Positions 22,809-34,082 of a stretch of 64,000 bases of DNA are shown piece by piece. This stretch comes from Acanthococcus lagerstroemiae (Eukaryota > Arthropoda > Insecta > Hemiptera > Eriococcidae): the NCBI GenBank assembly GCA_031841125.1, contig CM063110.1, forward strand, positions 18,905,626 through 18,969,625. The letters are read 5' to 3'. Below the pieces are notes generated by a model. The model saw only the letters and a program-made list of their open reading frames with translations. It was not told the origin of the DNA and made no database searches. The position numbers and the translations under genes were made by a program. Each line of letters starts with the position of its first letter. The stretch's first letter is position 1.

Positions 22809-24465
22809 CTAAGGATCTACATGGGTCTGATATACGATATTATCATTTTTTACTTATTTATTTTTTCATTTATTTTGACGTCCACACAAAAATTCGCTTA
22901 TAACATTTAATTTGTCGTCACCCAGGTTACCGTGGTAATTAATTTTCAGCAGTGTATTGTATATTACTGTCGTGCATCTTATTTCACGTAGTGTAATTCA
23001 TTTTTTACGTCGTCCCATTCATTTTTTTGTCGGATATTCATTTTTTTATTGTTTCCTGCGGAAATTGTAGTTGGATTCACTAAATTGTCGTATTTGCATT
23101 TGTTCCGGTCGATATATACCTTTGTTATGTGGGGCCATTAAATCAGGCCCAAATCCAATCCCCTTTATAAATTAAAAACAAGAAATTAATATTGTAGGCA
23201 ATCAATCAAAAAGAGTCGATTAATCTAGAATAATTATTGACTTATCAAAAATATTTAATGAACTAAAAGTAATCGATTAATCAAAAAAGATTGACATTAA
23301 AAGCAGATATTTGAACGTCCACATTAAGACTGTTTACCCTGTCCAAATGTAGTCCAGTGGTGAGGAAGATCTGGTTCAACGGGCCATCTGTTACAATATA
23401 CAAGATGTTTTGTTTGTTACCCCTACTTTTGAACGACTGAAAGGCAACAGAACCATTTTTTTCTTTCTTGCTTGTCGACTAGAATTTCAAAATTTTGTAT
23501 CCATCTATGAACAAAAAAAAAAAAAAAAAAAAACCATCTGACGCTAGTCAGTCCAGGGAACATACGTTCATCAAATAGCCCTGCATTTGTCGGTTGCCGA
23601 CATCCTCGCGAGCTTTTATCGCTTTAAATTTGTCTAAACCTTCGTATATGGAGAAAGCCTGGCAGTCCAAAAGTCTGGAACTTTCTCCGCATGACGGATG
23701 CGCGACGGTACATACACGTCGTCCACGTCCACGTCCGCGTTATACGCATCCGCCGAGAAAAGTTTGTAATCAGTTTAGAGTTGATTCTTCTCCAATTGAA
23801 AAGCGACCGCTTACAGAAAACAATTACCCCGGCGATCGCTCTTCCAAATTTTCCGAGCGACCGGATAACATTCGTTACGTCCCCTATCGATCAATCAAGC
23901 GGAGATTTTTAATTTTCCATCAATTAATTTCCAGTTTAATATTGTTTTACTCGAGTAAAACACGGCGCGGCGGGTGAAACTCGGTTCAAAAGCGTCGTCG
24001 GTTCGTTTCCCGCTTTTATATTCCCTCGAAAACCATTCCAACGAAATTGAACTCTTCGGCGAGAAGAGGACGATTAAGAAAGCAGAAGAGAGAGGGCCGA
24101 GAAAGAGAGAGCGAAGGGAGGGGGCGAGAGAGACAGTGTGAAAGCGAGAGAGAAAAAAACGTGTAACGTTTGTTCGCAACTTCTAAACAAGGAGAAACTA
24201 TATAGGAGACATTATTCGGGTTTTCAGAATCGCCATTATCGCTACGTGGCACTCGGTACAAACGACCAATTCTGTAAATACCCGTTCGCGTCCGTGCCCC
24301 CTCCTACTTTGAAAAGAAAAAGCGAAAGCGAAAATCCTTTAGTTCGCAAAAATCTTAATTATTTTGCCAGCACGCTATATTCTTTCTTCTTTCCCATTTC
24401 TTTTCTCTTTCTTTTTTTCTTCGTTATTTTCTGTTCTCTTTTTTTCTATATTATAAGTATATACA

Positions 24466-24932
24466 CAGGGTGTCCCACTTTTTCACCGTTGGAGGGATGG
24501 TCGCACCGGCCCTTGGTAAACATGGATCTTTATTCGAGATAGTGGCACATCTTTTAGGGCACAATAATCTTATCTTCCTTATATGGCGGACCAGCATGTA
24601 CCATCGACTTTGGAATCTTAAATGGAAACCTATGGAATAAAATATCGTAATAGAGGCTACTTGGGTTACTGACTTCGAATATTGCATCAGATCTTTATCT
24701 GGTCTTGTTCGGGGCCACCGAATTTGGAAAAAAAAAATGGGTAGAACTCACTTGGCAGATTACCTTTCCTCGAAGAGAAAAAGTCGAATGCTTCTCGTTA
24801 AGAAGTGAGAAGAGATGATTTCCCTCGCTGTTCTTGAGAAAAGTGCACGAAAGGAGATTGACTGACTCTTTAATTGAGATCGTTGCTTCGATGATGTTTG
24901 GCCTAGCCTGGGAAAAGGAGAGAAAAGAGAAG

Positions 24933-24995
<63 letters not shown>

Positions 24996-25500
24996 AAACC
25001 GAACTGTTTCGGAATGAGAATAAACTGAGGAAGGATTACAATAGAGATATAAAAGAGTGCAGGTCAGGTCGAACAGAATGAAGTAACGATGTGTCGATTT
25101 TTCAAATATAATATATGCAATTCGCGGTGAGGGGTTGCCGCAAAAGGAAGAAACACTATTCCTCAAACAGAAGAACGAAGTCCTTCACTTTTATCAAAAA
25201 AGGAAGAGATGATGTTCGCCTTCCTAAGAAAAGAAAAGAAGAAAAACAAGCCCCCCCCCCAACTGGAAAAATATTGAAATTCATTTCATTTATAACCGGA
25301 AAAGGGCATTTACTTCTCTTTTCTCGAGGAGGTAGTTCCGCTCACCGAGGGTAGAAATCAGTTTTTGTCTCCTTCTTAGAGAAAGAACATGTTTCTCATT
25401 CTTCAAGAAGTGGAATAATTTTATTCTTAGTCTTACACCAATAAAAGGACCAAGTTCTTTTCATTTAGGGTATGAAGAGATCGATATGCTTCCATTTTCT
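24466..25500 (+). repeat. three-part dispersed repeat, copy 3 (in duplication copy 2)
   Basis: Duplicate of the element at 18889-19900, with head CAGGGTGTCCCAC at 24466. It differs by a few bases and by the expanded GA tract at 24939-24992. Confidence 0.65.
24939..24992. repeat. (GA)27 microsatellite, copy 2
   Basis: Uninterrupted GA run in duplication copy 2. It corresponds to the ten-unit tract at 19368-19387, so its length changed after the duplication. Confidence 0.95.
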
Positions 25501-25531
25501 CAAACTCTTTTTGTCAGTAAGTTATCACTAG

Positions 25532-25960
25532 AGGTTTGCGGACGATATTGTGCTAATAAGTGAACGTGAGGGAGACATTCAAAAAATGTTGGACAAGCTT
25601 GTTGCAGCAAGCGCTAAGGCGAGTCTGGAAATAAATGAGGCTAAAACGAATTGTGTGCGTAATAAGGCGGGGGAAAATGTTTATTGAAAATTTCGGCCTA
25701 GACTAAACAAGAAAGCTGTACATATTTAGGGCAAGTTATCTCCTACAGTAAGAAAATGAAGAGAGCTGGAGGTTAGGAGGGACAAGGCCTGGAGGGGTTA
25801 CTGGGCCCTTCGATCCATAGCGTACAGTCAAAAGTAAGAATTCTGGAGTTTTGTGTTTTCCCGATCCTGCTATATGAGGCCCAAGCGTAAACTTTGTCAA
25901 TAGCCCAAGCTAGAAAACTGATATCCACGCAAAATAATATGTTGAGAACTGAGAAACATT
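25532..25960 (+). pseudogene. RTE-like reverse transcriptase fossil, copy 2
   Basis: Duplicate of the relic at 19927, with the palm frame at 25532-25687. The sequence is essentially the same; the 3' side has a small deletion relative to copy 1 near 25990. Confidence 0.75.
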
Positions 25961-26068
25961 GTAAAGATAAGACTGAGTGACAAAATCAAAAACTTTCCGG
26001 TAGAAAGCGAGAACGAAATTACGCGGTTGGATCCAGTGTAAAAGATAACTCACGAACTCTCGAGCCCA

Positions 26069-26315
26069 AACCAGAAATTTTTCAGCGTTCTAGGTGTAAT
26101 TTGACGAGCACCCCTGAGTTTGTGTTATAACATTCAAAACTTGAGAAGGTAAATTCACGTAAATCTAAATCTGCTTCAACTCATGTTAAACCAACCAGAA
26201 ATCTTTCAACGTTCCACGCGTAATTTGATGAGCACCCCTGAGTTCGCATTACAGATCCAAAGCTTGAGAAGTTAAGTTCACGCAAATCTAAATCTGTTTC
26301 AACGCACGTTAAACG
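26069..26315. repeat. 123-bp tandem dimer, copy 2
   Basis: Duplicate of the dimer at 20471-20716 in the second copy of the 5.58-kb unit. Confidence 0.8.
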
Positions 26316-27379
26316 AGCGACTCTCGCTCTCCAACAAGCTTTTTGAATGGCTTCGCCGATTCAGAGCTGTTCGGTTCCGATTTCATACACACGTGGTATA
26401 AATGTCCGTAAATGAGAAATAAAGTGACACCTTATCGTTTACTCGAATCTAGGTCAAGCAAGCTTCAGCAGCGAGCGAAGAAATCATGCAGCCCCCCAAC
26501 AGGGACACGTAGTTTTTATAGCCTCGTTTCTAATCGAATCTTAGGTTTGAGCATAAAATTGTCGTAACTTTATCGTCTCTCCGAAATTACAACTTTTCTA
26601 ACTAATCTATACGGCACTCTTCACCACGAGCTAAGCCTCTCTAAAGTGTATAAACGTCTCACTATCGACAGTAACGCGCACGTCTATCGCCAAATCTTCT
26701 TCATTCCAACTCCATATATCGGAACAGTTAAAAGTGGAGTACGGATGATTATAGATACCGAATCTAAACGGGGTCACGGTGGGTTGGTTTGCAATTTTAG
26801 GTAGACGACAAAATACCTGAAAATCAAGTGTTGATGGCAAACAAATCAAAATACCCGAAAACTTACTCCTTATACAAGGTATTTCACAAAATGGTCTTCT
26901 CTCTTTTTTTGTTTCGAATTAAAGAATAGAAACAATGTCAGCGCAATTTAGGGATGGTTCAAGTATTATGAACAATTTCACACAAATTATACCATTTAAA
27001 AAAATCATTCGCCTTTTTCTGTTCGTACATTTTTGACAACGATAAATTTTCTAGTTCAAGTTCCGAAGTACAACAAAATCAATCCTTCATCGGAACTAAT
27101 ATTTATCTATACTTCAGCGTATAATCTCCACCGATGAACATATGGTTTTCCCCCCTTCAAAATCAGCACGAAATTTTCAAAATCAAACAGCTGCCGATAA
27201 ATTTTCTTTTAAAGTTTTAATTAACATACGAAAAAAATTGATCTTTCATACAAATTAATATTCCTTTACATGCAACATAATGTCCTTAATCGATGTAGAG
27301 GCGAAGTTTCCGGAACTTAGCGCAAAAATTTTCGACAACGATAAATGAAAGATACACTACTTTCTGTTTCAGGGTTCGA

Positions 27380-28560
27380 TTAATGTAGATTTATTAAATC
27401 AAGTCTTTTATCGAAACCATTATTTCATTTATGGATTCAGAAGAGGTACAGAAATTTTATGTTTGAAGTATTTATTGGAAAGAAGACTGAAAAAAGATTT
27501 GGGTACATATGACTGTAGCCTTTGTAGATTCCGCAAAATCTTTTGATAATGTTGAATGGTCTAAAATATTCCAAATATTGAAAGAGATAGGAGTTAAGTA
27601 TAAAGAAAGAAGAGTAATACTGAACTTATAGGAGGATCGAATGGCTCAAATACGAACAAAGGGTAAAGGGAAAATCGATAATTCAAAAAGAAGTGAGATA
27701 AGGTTGCTTTTTGTCACCAGCACAGTTTAACCTATTCATTGAAAAAGTAATTTAAGAAATAAATGAAAGGAAATCAGGTGTGAGGATACACGGGAAAATG
27801 GTTAGAATGATAAGGTTGGCAGATGTAAGAAAGAACTGGAAAAAAGTTGGATGAAACATTGAAAATAAAATATAAAAGGAAGATTAAAAAGAATAAAACA
27901 AAAGTGATGGTAGTCAGTACGTGGGAAAAAATCCAATAAATATGTAAATAGGTGAAAAAATACAGGAGGTAAAGGAATTTGAACATTAAGACAGTCTGAT
28001 AACGCAAAACGAAAAAAGTAAATCGCAAATAAAGAGTAGTATGGAACGAGCTAGAAGAGTTTCTTTTCGAAAAGGAGATATATTTAGGGCAAATAAGGAT
28101 TTGGAAGCAAGACTGAGATTTCTTCGAACGTATATTTGGACTGTAACATTTTATGGATGTGAGACCTGGACAGTAGGAACACAGGAAAAAAAGGATAGAC
28201 ACTTTTGAAATGTGTTGTTATCGGAGAATGTTGAAAATCAAATAGATACAAAAGATCAGAAATGAGGAAGTATTGAGGTGAATAGGAAGTGAAAGAGAAA
28301 TTTGGAATATGATGCAACAAGAGGAGTTAAAGCGATATAGGTCATAATATAAGACATTCAGGGATATTATTCAGGGATATTCTTATTACTATTGGAGGGA
28401 ATGTTTGAAAGAGAGAACTGGAAAGGAAGACAAAGAATGAGCTATGGAGAGCAAATAATGAAGGATACAATGCGTACATCCTTCTCAGAAATGGAAAGAT
28501 TAACACCGAAGAGAGAAAAGTGGAGAGACGCAATTTACTAGTCGAGAGACTAAGGAATAT
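27380..28560 (+). pseudogene. plus-strand non-LTR reverse transcriptase pseudogene
   Basis: In broken frames the plus strand reads FIYGFRRGTEILCL, then VAFVDSAKSFDNVEWSKIFQ, then ILKEIGVKYKERR (RT motifs 2-3). Further down come TFYGCETWTVGTQEK and NEEVLR-like text, the conserved C-terminal blocks of RTE-like elements. The catalytic palm is decayed to IRLADV. Numerous stops make it a pseudogene. Minus-strand pieces of the same family lie at 49500-49770, 51380-51660 and 58070-58510. Confidence 0.8.
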
Positions 28561-30588
28561 TTATATCATAATTATTATTTCATTATATTTTGTAAACAAT
28601 CCTTCCAGTAAATAGAAGACCGTTTCAGAAAACCAGCCCGAAGATGTTCGAGAACGATAAATAAACCGTTATAATCACGTTTTTGTCGATTCGTGTGACC
28701 AAGTGTACAGGAGAAAAGTTGGAAAGTCAACTTTTTCAGATGTTGAGAAAAATACAACTATTAAATTTCGAAGTTTGAATTTCTGTTCAATGTGGTGTGC
28801 AGAGTGTATGAATGTTAGATCGGTTAGATCCAGGCATAGCTATAAATCTCTTTAAAACCAATGTACACAGACAAGGACTTACAACGTACTGGGTACCATT
28901 AAGAAAATAAGGCCATTCCTCGTATTATTCAGCATTATTGGACTTTTTGTTTATTTTATACAAATCATCTTCAAAGTCACATGAAAATGGAGTTGTAGAA
29001 GAAAAATGTATTTCTCAGGACAAAGTAAATTGAATAGTCGCAAAATAAATTTGTATAACAGAATGGTGCATGCAGACATCTACGAATATGGTTGGCGATA
29101 CGTACCTCCTCCCGCCCGAGAATTCAAAGAACTTCAAGAACTCCTTTAATCTTTACATAATGTTAAGTAAAGTGCAGAATAGTAGTCCGTATTCCCGACT
29201 TTTGATTTCTTTTTAATGAGCCACTCTTCAGTGAGTAGCAGATGTTACGTCCGCTACACATGCTAACAAAAAGTTTTCTAGCAAAAGTTACTCACGATAT
29301 TACAATTCTAATTCAGTTTTTTAGTACAGTATTACACTAAAGTATGGTCCTTATATTGATTTTTAATGAGAAATAATTTCATGTTTTCGGTCGAGCTACC
29401 CCCTAGATCGGTTCCATGAGTTGGAAAACCATTTTCTGCCAAGTTTCAGCAAACACGGAAAAGGTTAACCAGTGTGACAAGAAGAAAAAATTCTTATGTA
29501 GGGTGACCACTGGAAACTTTAGGAAAAAAATGGAAAAATGACATAAATAAATTTGAAAAATGACCAGAACTGAAAACCATTTGCAATTTTATCCTTCTTT
29601 TTTGTGCTTCTCTCGTTACACGCTACTCGTCATCATATATTTTCAACCCTCCTCACCACTAAAATCATGAATGTTTAAATAAAGGGAGATAAATGAGGAG
29701 TAACACATCATTCATTTTCTTCTCGCTTGCCAGTTGTTTCATAATACATTCTGTCCTCAAAAATAACTGACTAGGGACAGTTGCGTTGGAAGTTTTTGCC
29801 GCAGTCTACCGGGAACTACGAGTAAATTTCAATATTTTATTTACTCTGCACACTGAAAGCACAAAATAAAAGAAAAATAATAATGTTCTTCATAATCAGC
29901 AGAATTTTCAGAATTTGAAGGTGAAACTTCCCCAAAAATGATTTCAATGACCATCTTAGAAGAGAAATGATCAAAAAATGACCTTATATGCTTTAAAATG
30001 GAAAAATGACTAGGTGGTTTTACTCCCTGCGAAAATGGAAAACTAATAAAGTGCAAAGGGAAAAACAGTAATGAATGTAAAATTTTTCGAATCCGATTCA
30101 TAATCCAGATCATTTTCCTCTTCATGGTAAATTATCAGTGGTTCGTATCATTTTCCTATTGTGATTAGTGATTCGAATAATTTTTTTTTTCATATGATTT
30201 TCCAATCCAGAAACTAGCCCACACGTTTCGCAGATTAAATTCGAAATCGAAAAGAGAAAGAGCGACTCGTAACTGCTCGAAAAATGATATCGAGCACCTA
30301 GAACGCGGCTCGGTTTATCCGAAAATAAAGAAGTCGGCACAAAGTACATATATCAATCTACCCAAAGTGAATTAGAGAGAAACGCACGGTCTGTCTGAAT
30401 ATTTTCCTTTTCCGGCGCCTCTGATTCTCCCAGGAATATCCGGATGGAAGTCGGGCAGCGAGGGTGGCGGGCGAGCGAAGTAATTTAAATTAGCACGAGG
30501 AAAATGCCTCGTAACGAAGTGAGCTGAGGGCTGCGATGATGGCGGCGCAAAGCTTACTCGAGAGCAGGAATTACTCTGGGTGTGTATA
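28561..30588. other. AT-rich DNA, no gene recognised
   Basis: No coding region or complete element seen. 29490-30070 repeats the words AAAAATGAC and GGAAAAATGAC several times, which may be an old repeat. 30400-30560 is GC-richer. Confidence 0.45.
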
Positions 30589-32050
30589 CAGGGTGTTTCT
30601 TTCAATTCCCACTTTTTTTTTTCTTCATCATTGAGGGGATGGTCGCATCGACGCGCGGTAAACACGGGTTTCAATTGGGAATGGTAGCGCATGTTTCGGG
30701 GCAAAAAATTTTCTCCCCCCTCAGAGGGGGACTAGAACTTATGCTGCCAACTTTGGTATACCTATTAGGTGGCAACCTATCAAGTGAGATATCGAAATAG
30801 CGGTTATTTGGATTACTGATAATCAGATTTTTGATCTGGCCCCGTCTGGGGCCCTCAAACTGATTTGGAATAAAATATTGAGCTATCAGTATTGCTGATT
30901 TCGAATAGTACGTGTACCTGTGATTTTTTATCCGACCCTCTTCAGAGTTCCAAATTCGCAAAAAGGAGCAAAACTGACTCGAAATAAAAAATTAAACAAG
31001 GTGCAGATTTCTCGAGTTTTGCGCGAGAACTATTTAGTCCGCGGAACGGAGCGAGGACATTCGGAAATCTAAGAAAGGATAACGTGTAGAGAAAGTACGT
31101 GTATTAATTGACCGACAGCAAAAGTAAGTTTAAACGAGAGTGCTAAAGGATAAACAGAAACTGATGTCCTGCCTGGTCGATCGAGGGAGAGGAAGGACAG
31201 CGACTAAAACCGAGAACGTAGTTTTGAAAAGATTACGAAATGAAGTGCAGGAATGCAAGTGACAAAAGACATTTCTGAGACCGCTCGCATTGTGCTACAC
31301 AGAAACTTGTCAGTCAGGACGATTTATACAAAAATGTACATTCAAGAGGAGAGGATCGCCGCAAAATTATCAGAACAAGGGTTTTTAGTTCACTAATTTC
31401 GAATATTGTTTCAGATTTTTCATCCAACCTCCTCCAGAGCCCAAAATTTGGAAAAAATAAAACAAAATAGAACTGATTTGAAATGAAATATTACGCAAGT
31501 TATCGAAACAAGAGTTTCATGGATCGCTGAATTCGAGTATCGCTTCACATTCTTGATCCGACCCCTCCAGTACCTCACATTCGAAAATAAGGCCTAACTG
31601 ACTTGAAATACAAAATCAAACAAACTATCGAAACAAGATTTCTTCGAGTCGCTAATTTCAAACATTGCATACGATTTTTGATCCGACCCTGATTTGAGCC
31701 CGAGAATACAAATTTTTCTCCTTCAGATCGGCTACTTTTCTGAAAAAATTGAACAAGATATCGGAATAGAAATTTTTTGGGTCACCGATTTCAAAAATTC
31801 AATCAAAAGTTTGATCCAAGCCCGATTTTGGATCGCTCTATTCGAAAATTTAATCAGTTGTTTAATCTGATTTTTTTCCCTCTCCCAAAGGGCCAATTTG
31901 ATTGGTGTTCCAAGATCGCAGAAAAAAACCTTGTCATTTTTTAGATGAAAAGAACTTTTTTATTTTATTGAAACAAGGCTTTCTTGAAAAATGAGAAGCA
32001 TGTTCTTTTTTTGGGCAAGAAGGGTTCTTAGAATGCAGGAGTTCCGCTGA
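30589..32050 (+). repeat. three-part dispersed repeat, copy 4, interrupted by another repeat
   Basis: Head CAGGGTGTTTC at 30589, followed by GGGATGGTCGCATCG, GGTAAACACGG and a CTCCCCCCTCAGAGGGGG block. TATCG-type unit starts lie near 30784 and at 31368, 31501, 31626 and 31759, giving 125-133-bp units. The tail at 31925-32045 has TTTTTTAGATGAAAAG and TTTCTTGAAAAATGAGAAG palindromes. A ~200-bp dispersed repeat (31167-31363) sits inside the array, so that sequence inserted later. Confidence 0.65.
31167..31363 (+). repeat. ~200-bp SINE-like dispersed repeat, copy A
   Basis: Begins TCCTGCCTGGTCGATCGAGG and ends TACATTCAAGAGGAGAGGAT. It shares its internal order of words (GGAATGCA, ACAAAAGACRTTT, GACGATTTATAC, TACATTC) with copies at 37335, 39853, 45596, 46203 and 57411. 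No clear Pol III A/B boxes were found, so 'SINE-like' refers only to size and dispersal. Confidence 0.75.
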
Positions 32051-32410
32051 AGCAATGTGAGAACGTTACTGAGTATTGTGAAAATACAGAAAAGTCTGAT
32101 CTGTTATCATAATCAGCGATTCAGTTTGCCCTCGATTCAGTGCTTGTTGGATGCTTTTCTACTTGGAATTCCAAAGTTAGAGATACGTCTGCTTCCCTTC
32201 CCCTAGAATGTTAAAAACTAATTTTTTGTTTTGAAAAGAAAGTAAACCTTAGCTCTTGTGACGATTCTCGTTTGTTCCGTATCGATCTAGCGTTAGGGGA
32301 AGGGACATTTCATGGTACACTATATCGATGGCCTAGAGCGAAGGGTCCTATCTCCAAACTGCAACTTATACAGGGCCACCAAAAATTGAGCTGGAATTAC
32401 GTAAGGTTGG

Positions 32411-32572
32411 TATACATATCCGGGTGATGAACGAGAAGTCGCACCATAGGCAAACATGTAGTAACGTTCAAACGTGTACGTAATGCATGTAGCGGAGATT
32501 TTGTTATCGTGTCGGCGCCGTTGCGCCTTATCACATGTTGGCCCTATGGTGCGACTTCTCGTTCATCCCCCT
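32411..32572. mobile_element. short MITE with perfect 25-bp inverted repeats
   Basis: GATGAACGAGAAGTCGCACC plus five more bases at 32426-32450 is exactly inverted at 32543-32567. An ACATGT-type word continues the symmetry inward. The right end reads CCCCCTGTACATT, and the left side carries TATACATAT. A TA target duplication is therefore possible, but the left boundary is blurred by a few extra bases. About 160 bp, non-coding. Confidence 0.7.
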
Positions 32573-32829
32573 GTACATTAATCTGCACAAATCTAGAAGA
32601 TTCGTAATCAGTTTAGACATGTCTGTAAGTGCCTTAAATCAGTCTAGGAAAGTTATGAGAAGTCTCCTACAGTACAGTTACATTTTTATTGTTAAATTCG
32701 ATAAGAAGAGGAGCTGCACTGACAGCGGAAAAAATTCCCTTTTTAGTGTTGCCAATAAGTCAGATTCGCAAAAAAAACTGAGTACAAGACCATCGATATG
32801 ATGTTTTCATGTCCATTTTTTTAGCATCG

Positions 32830-33170
32830 AGCCTTTAAAATTTAACGACAGCCTATTTTCACCCTGAAAGTGACCTAGCAAAAGCCAAAAAGAAAAAGAA
32901 ATAAAATTTGAACGTTATACATATCAAAGAGAAGATATTACAGTGTTCCAAAAATAAATTTTCGAGCTGATTTCGGGTCTGACTTTAATATTTTGATACA
33001 AGCTTCTTTTTACATTAAAAATGACCCTTCGTCTGACAAAAATATAGAAATTTTAACGTTACATATTAAAGAAAGCAAGTATTTTAAGACTTAATTTTCA
33101 TACCGATGTCATATTTGACCTTAAAATTCGGATGAAAGCAGCTTTTCGTCCTAGAAATGGGGTTCTAAAA
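32830..33170. repeat. degenerate tandem repeat, ~140-150-bp period, about 2-3 units
   Basis: The segments ending GAAAGTGACC (around 32871), AAAAATGACC (around 33022) and GAAATGGGG (around 33157) correspond. So do AATTTGAACGTTATACATAT (32907) and AATTTTAACGTTACATATT (33051). Units are much diverged. Possible kinship with the GTCGCTGA arrays is uncertain. Confidence 0.5.
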
Positions 33171-33469
33171 ACCGGAAGTATGGGAATTCAGATAAAATGT
33201 ATCATTTTTTCATTTTTTCTTTATAAACCTTGCTGTCCCTTTCGGCGGATCCAGAGGCGCTAGAAATATAGCATTCACCCATTTTGACCAACACAATGAC
33301 GCTAAGTTAAAAATTTTATACCTTACTCTGCCCAAGGTTTTCTTCTTTTCCTACTCTATGAGGAAGCTGAGGGTGCTGATGGGGTGCCTGTCTTGGCTTT
33401 CACTAATCTTTCTGAAGATGGGTTTTCATTCTCTAGAATCTTCTGCCTGTGTTGGCTCTAGGGGAGCTG

Positions 33470-33700
33470 CTAGTGGGCCGGCACGAGTGTGTGGGAGAGT
33501 ATTGTGAGCTGGGGTACCTGTGGACGTAATAGGATTCCTAACACGCCCACCCTAGCCCATGCCTTCCTGTTATAGGCAGTGCTTGTCCATCGTGACTCCA
33601 CATATTCTATAATCTCATCTATCCATATTATAATGAAGGGAGGGTCTGTTGCCTTTCCCTTGGTTGGTAATCTATAAGCCATATCAATGTCTTTTGATTC
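33470..33700 (-). pseudogene. C-terminal fragment of an RTE-like element
   Basis: The minus-strand frame 33682-33470 contains WIDEIIEYVESRW and AYNRKAWARVG. This matches the WVDEI...W...A.NRERW..IGEA pattern at the C-terminus of the element that follows at 34083. Only about 70 codons remain. Confidence 0.5.
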
Positions 33701-34034
33701 AAACTAACCCCCATTAATGTGTCTGTCTTTTGGGCGACATTTATTGGTGCTGCGTATTCTTAAATAGATACTCCGCTTACTAAAGTCGTCTACCTCGAGT
33801 TCAAGCTGCTGGATTCATTTTTTTCAGACCCTCATTTTCTTCTCTTACTACTTTGGCCAGCTTCTTGTAGAGTGTCTCTTTAAAGATTTACCTTAATGTT
33901 TCTGCTCATTTTATGCACGTTTTACGAAGCTATACTGCGATGCGATAATAATAATAATAGAATAATAAAATCCAGCCTTTGTTAATTTTTTGTTATAATT
34001 GTATATTAATCTGTTAAATACAGTATTTTGATTT

Positions 34035-34056
34035 AAAAAAAAAAAAAAAAAAAAAA
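34035..34056. repeat. poly-A tract (22 A)
   Basis: A run of 22 A on the plus strand just beyond the 3' end of the minus-strand RTE-like element. Its polarity is opposite to that element's mRNA, so it is not that element's poly-A tail. Confidence 0.85.
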
Positions 34057-34082
34057 GTGAACTAGACTTGAAATTAAAAATA

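Larger units (their letters stand above)
21485..27083. repeat. tandem segmental duplication, copy 2 (~5.6 kb)
   Basis: Second copy of the unit, directly abutting copy 1 in the same orientation. It ends at AAAATCAAT before CCTTCATCGG at 27084. It is about 21 bp longer than copy 1, largely because the GA microsatellite has grown from 10 to 27 units, offset by some deletions such as the one near 25990. No selected gene is recognisable in either copy. Confidence 0.95.
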
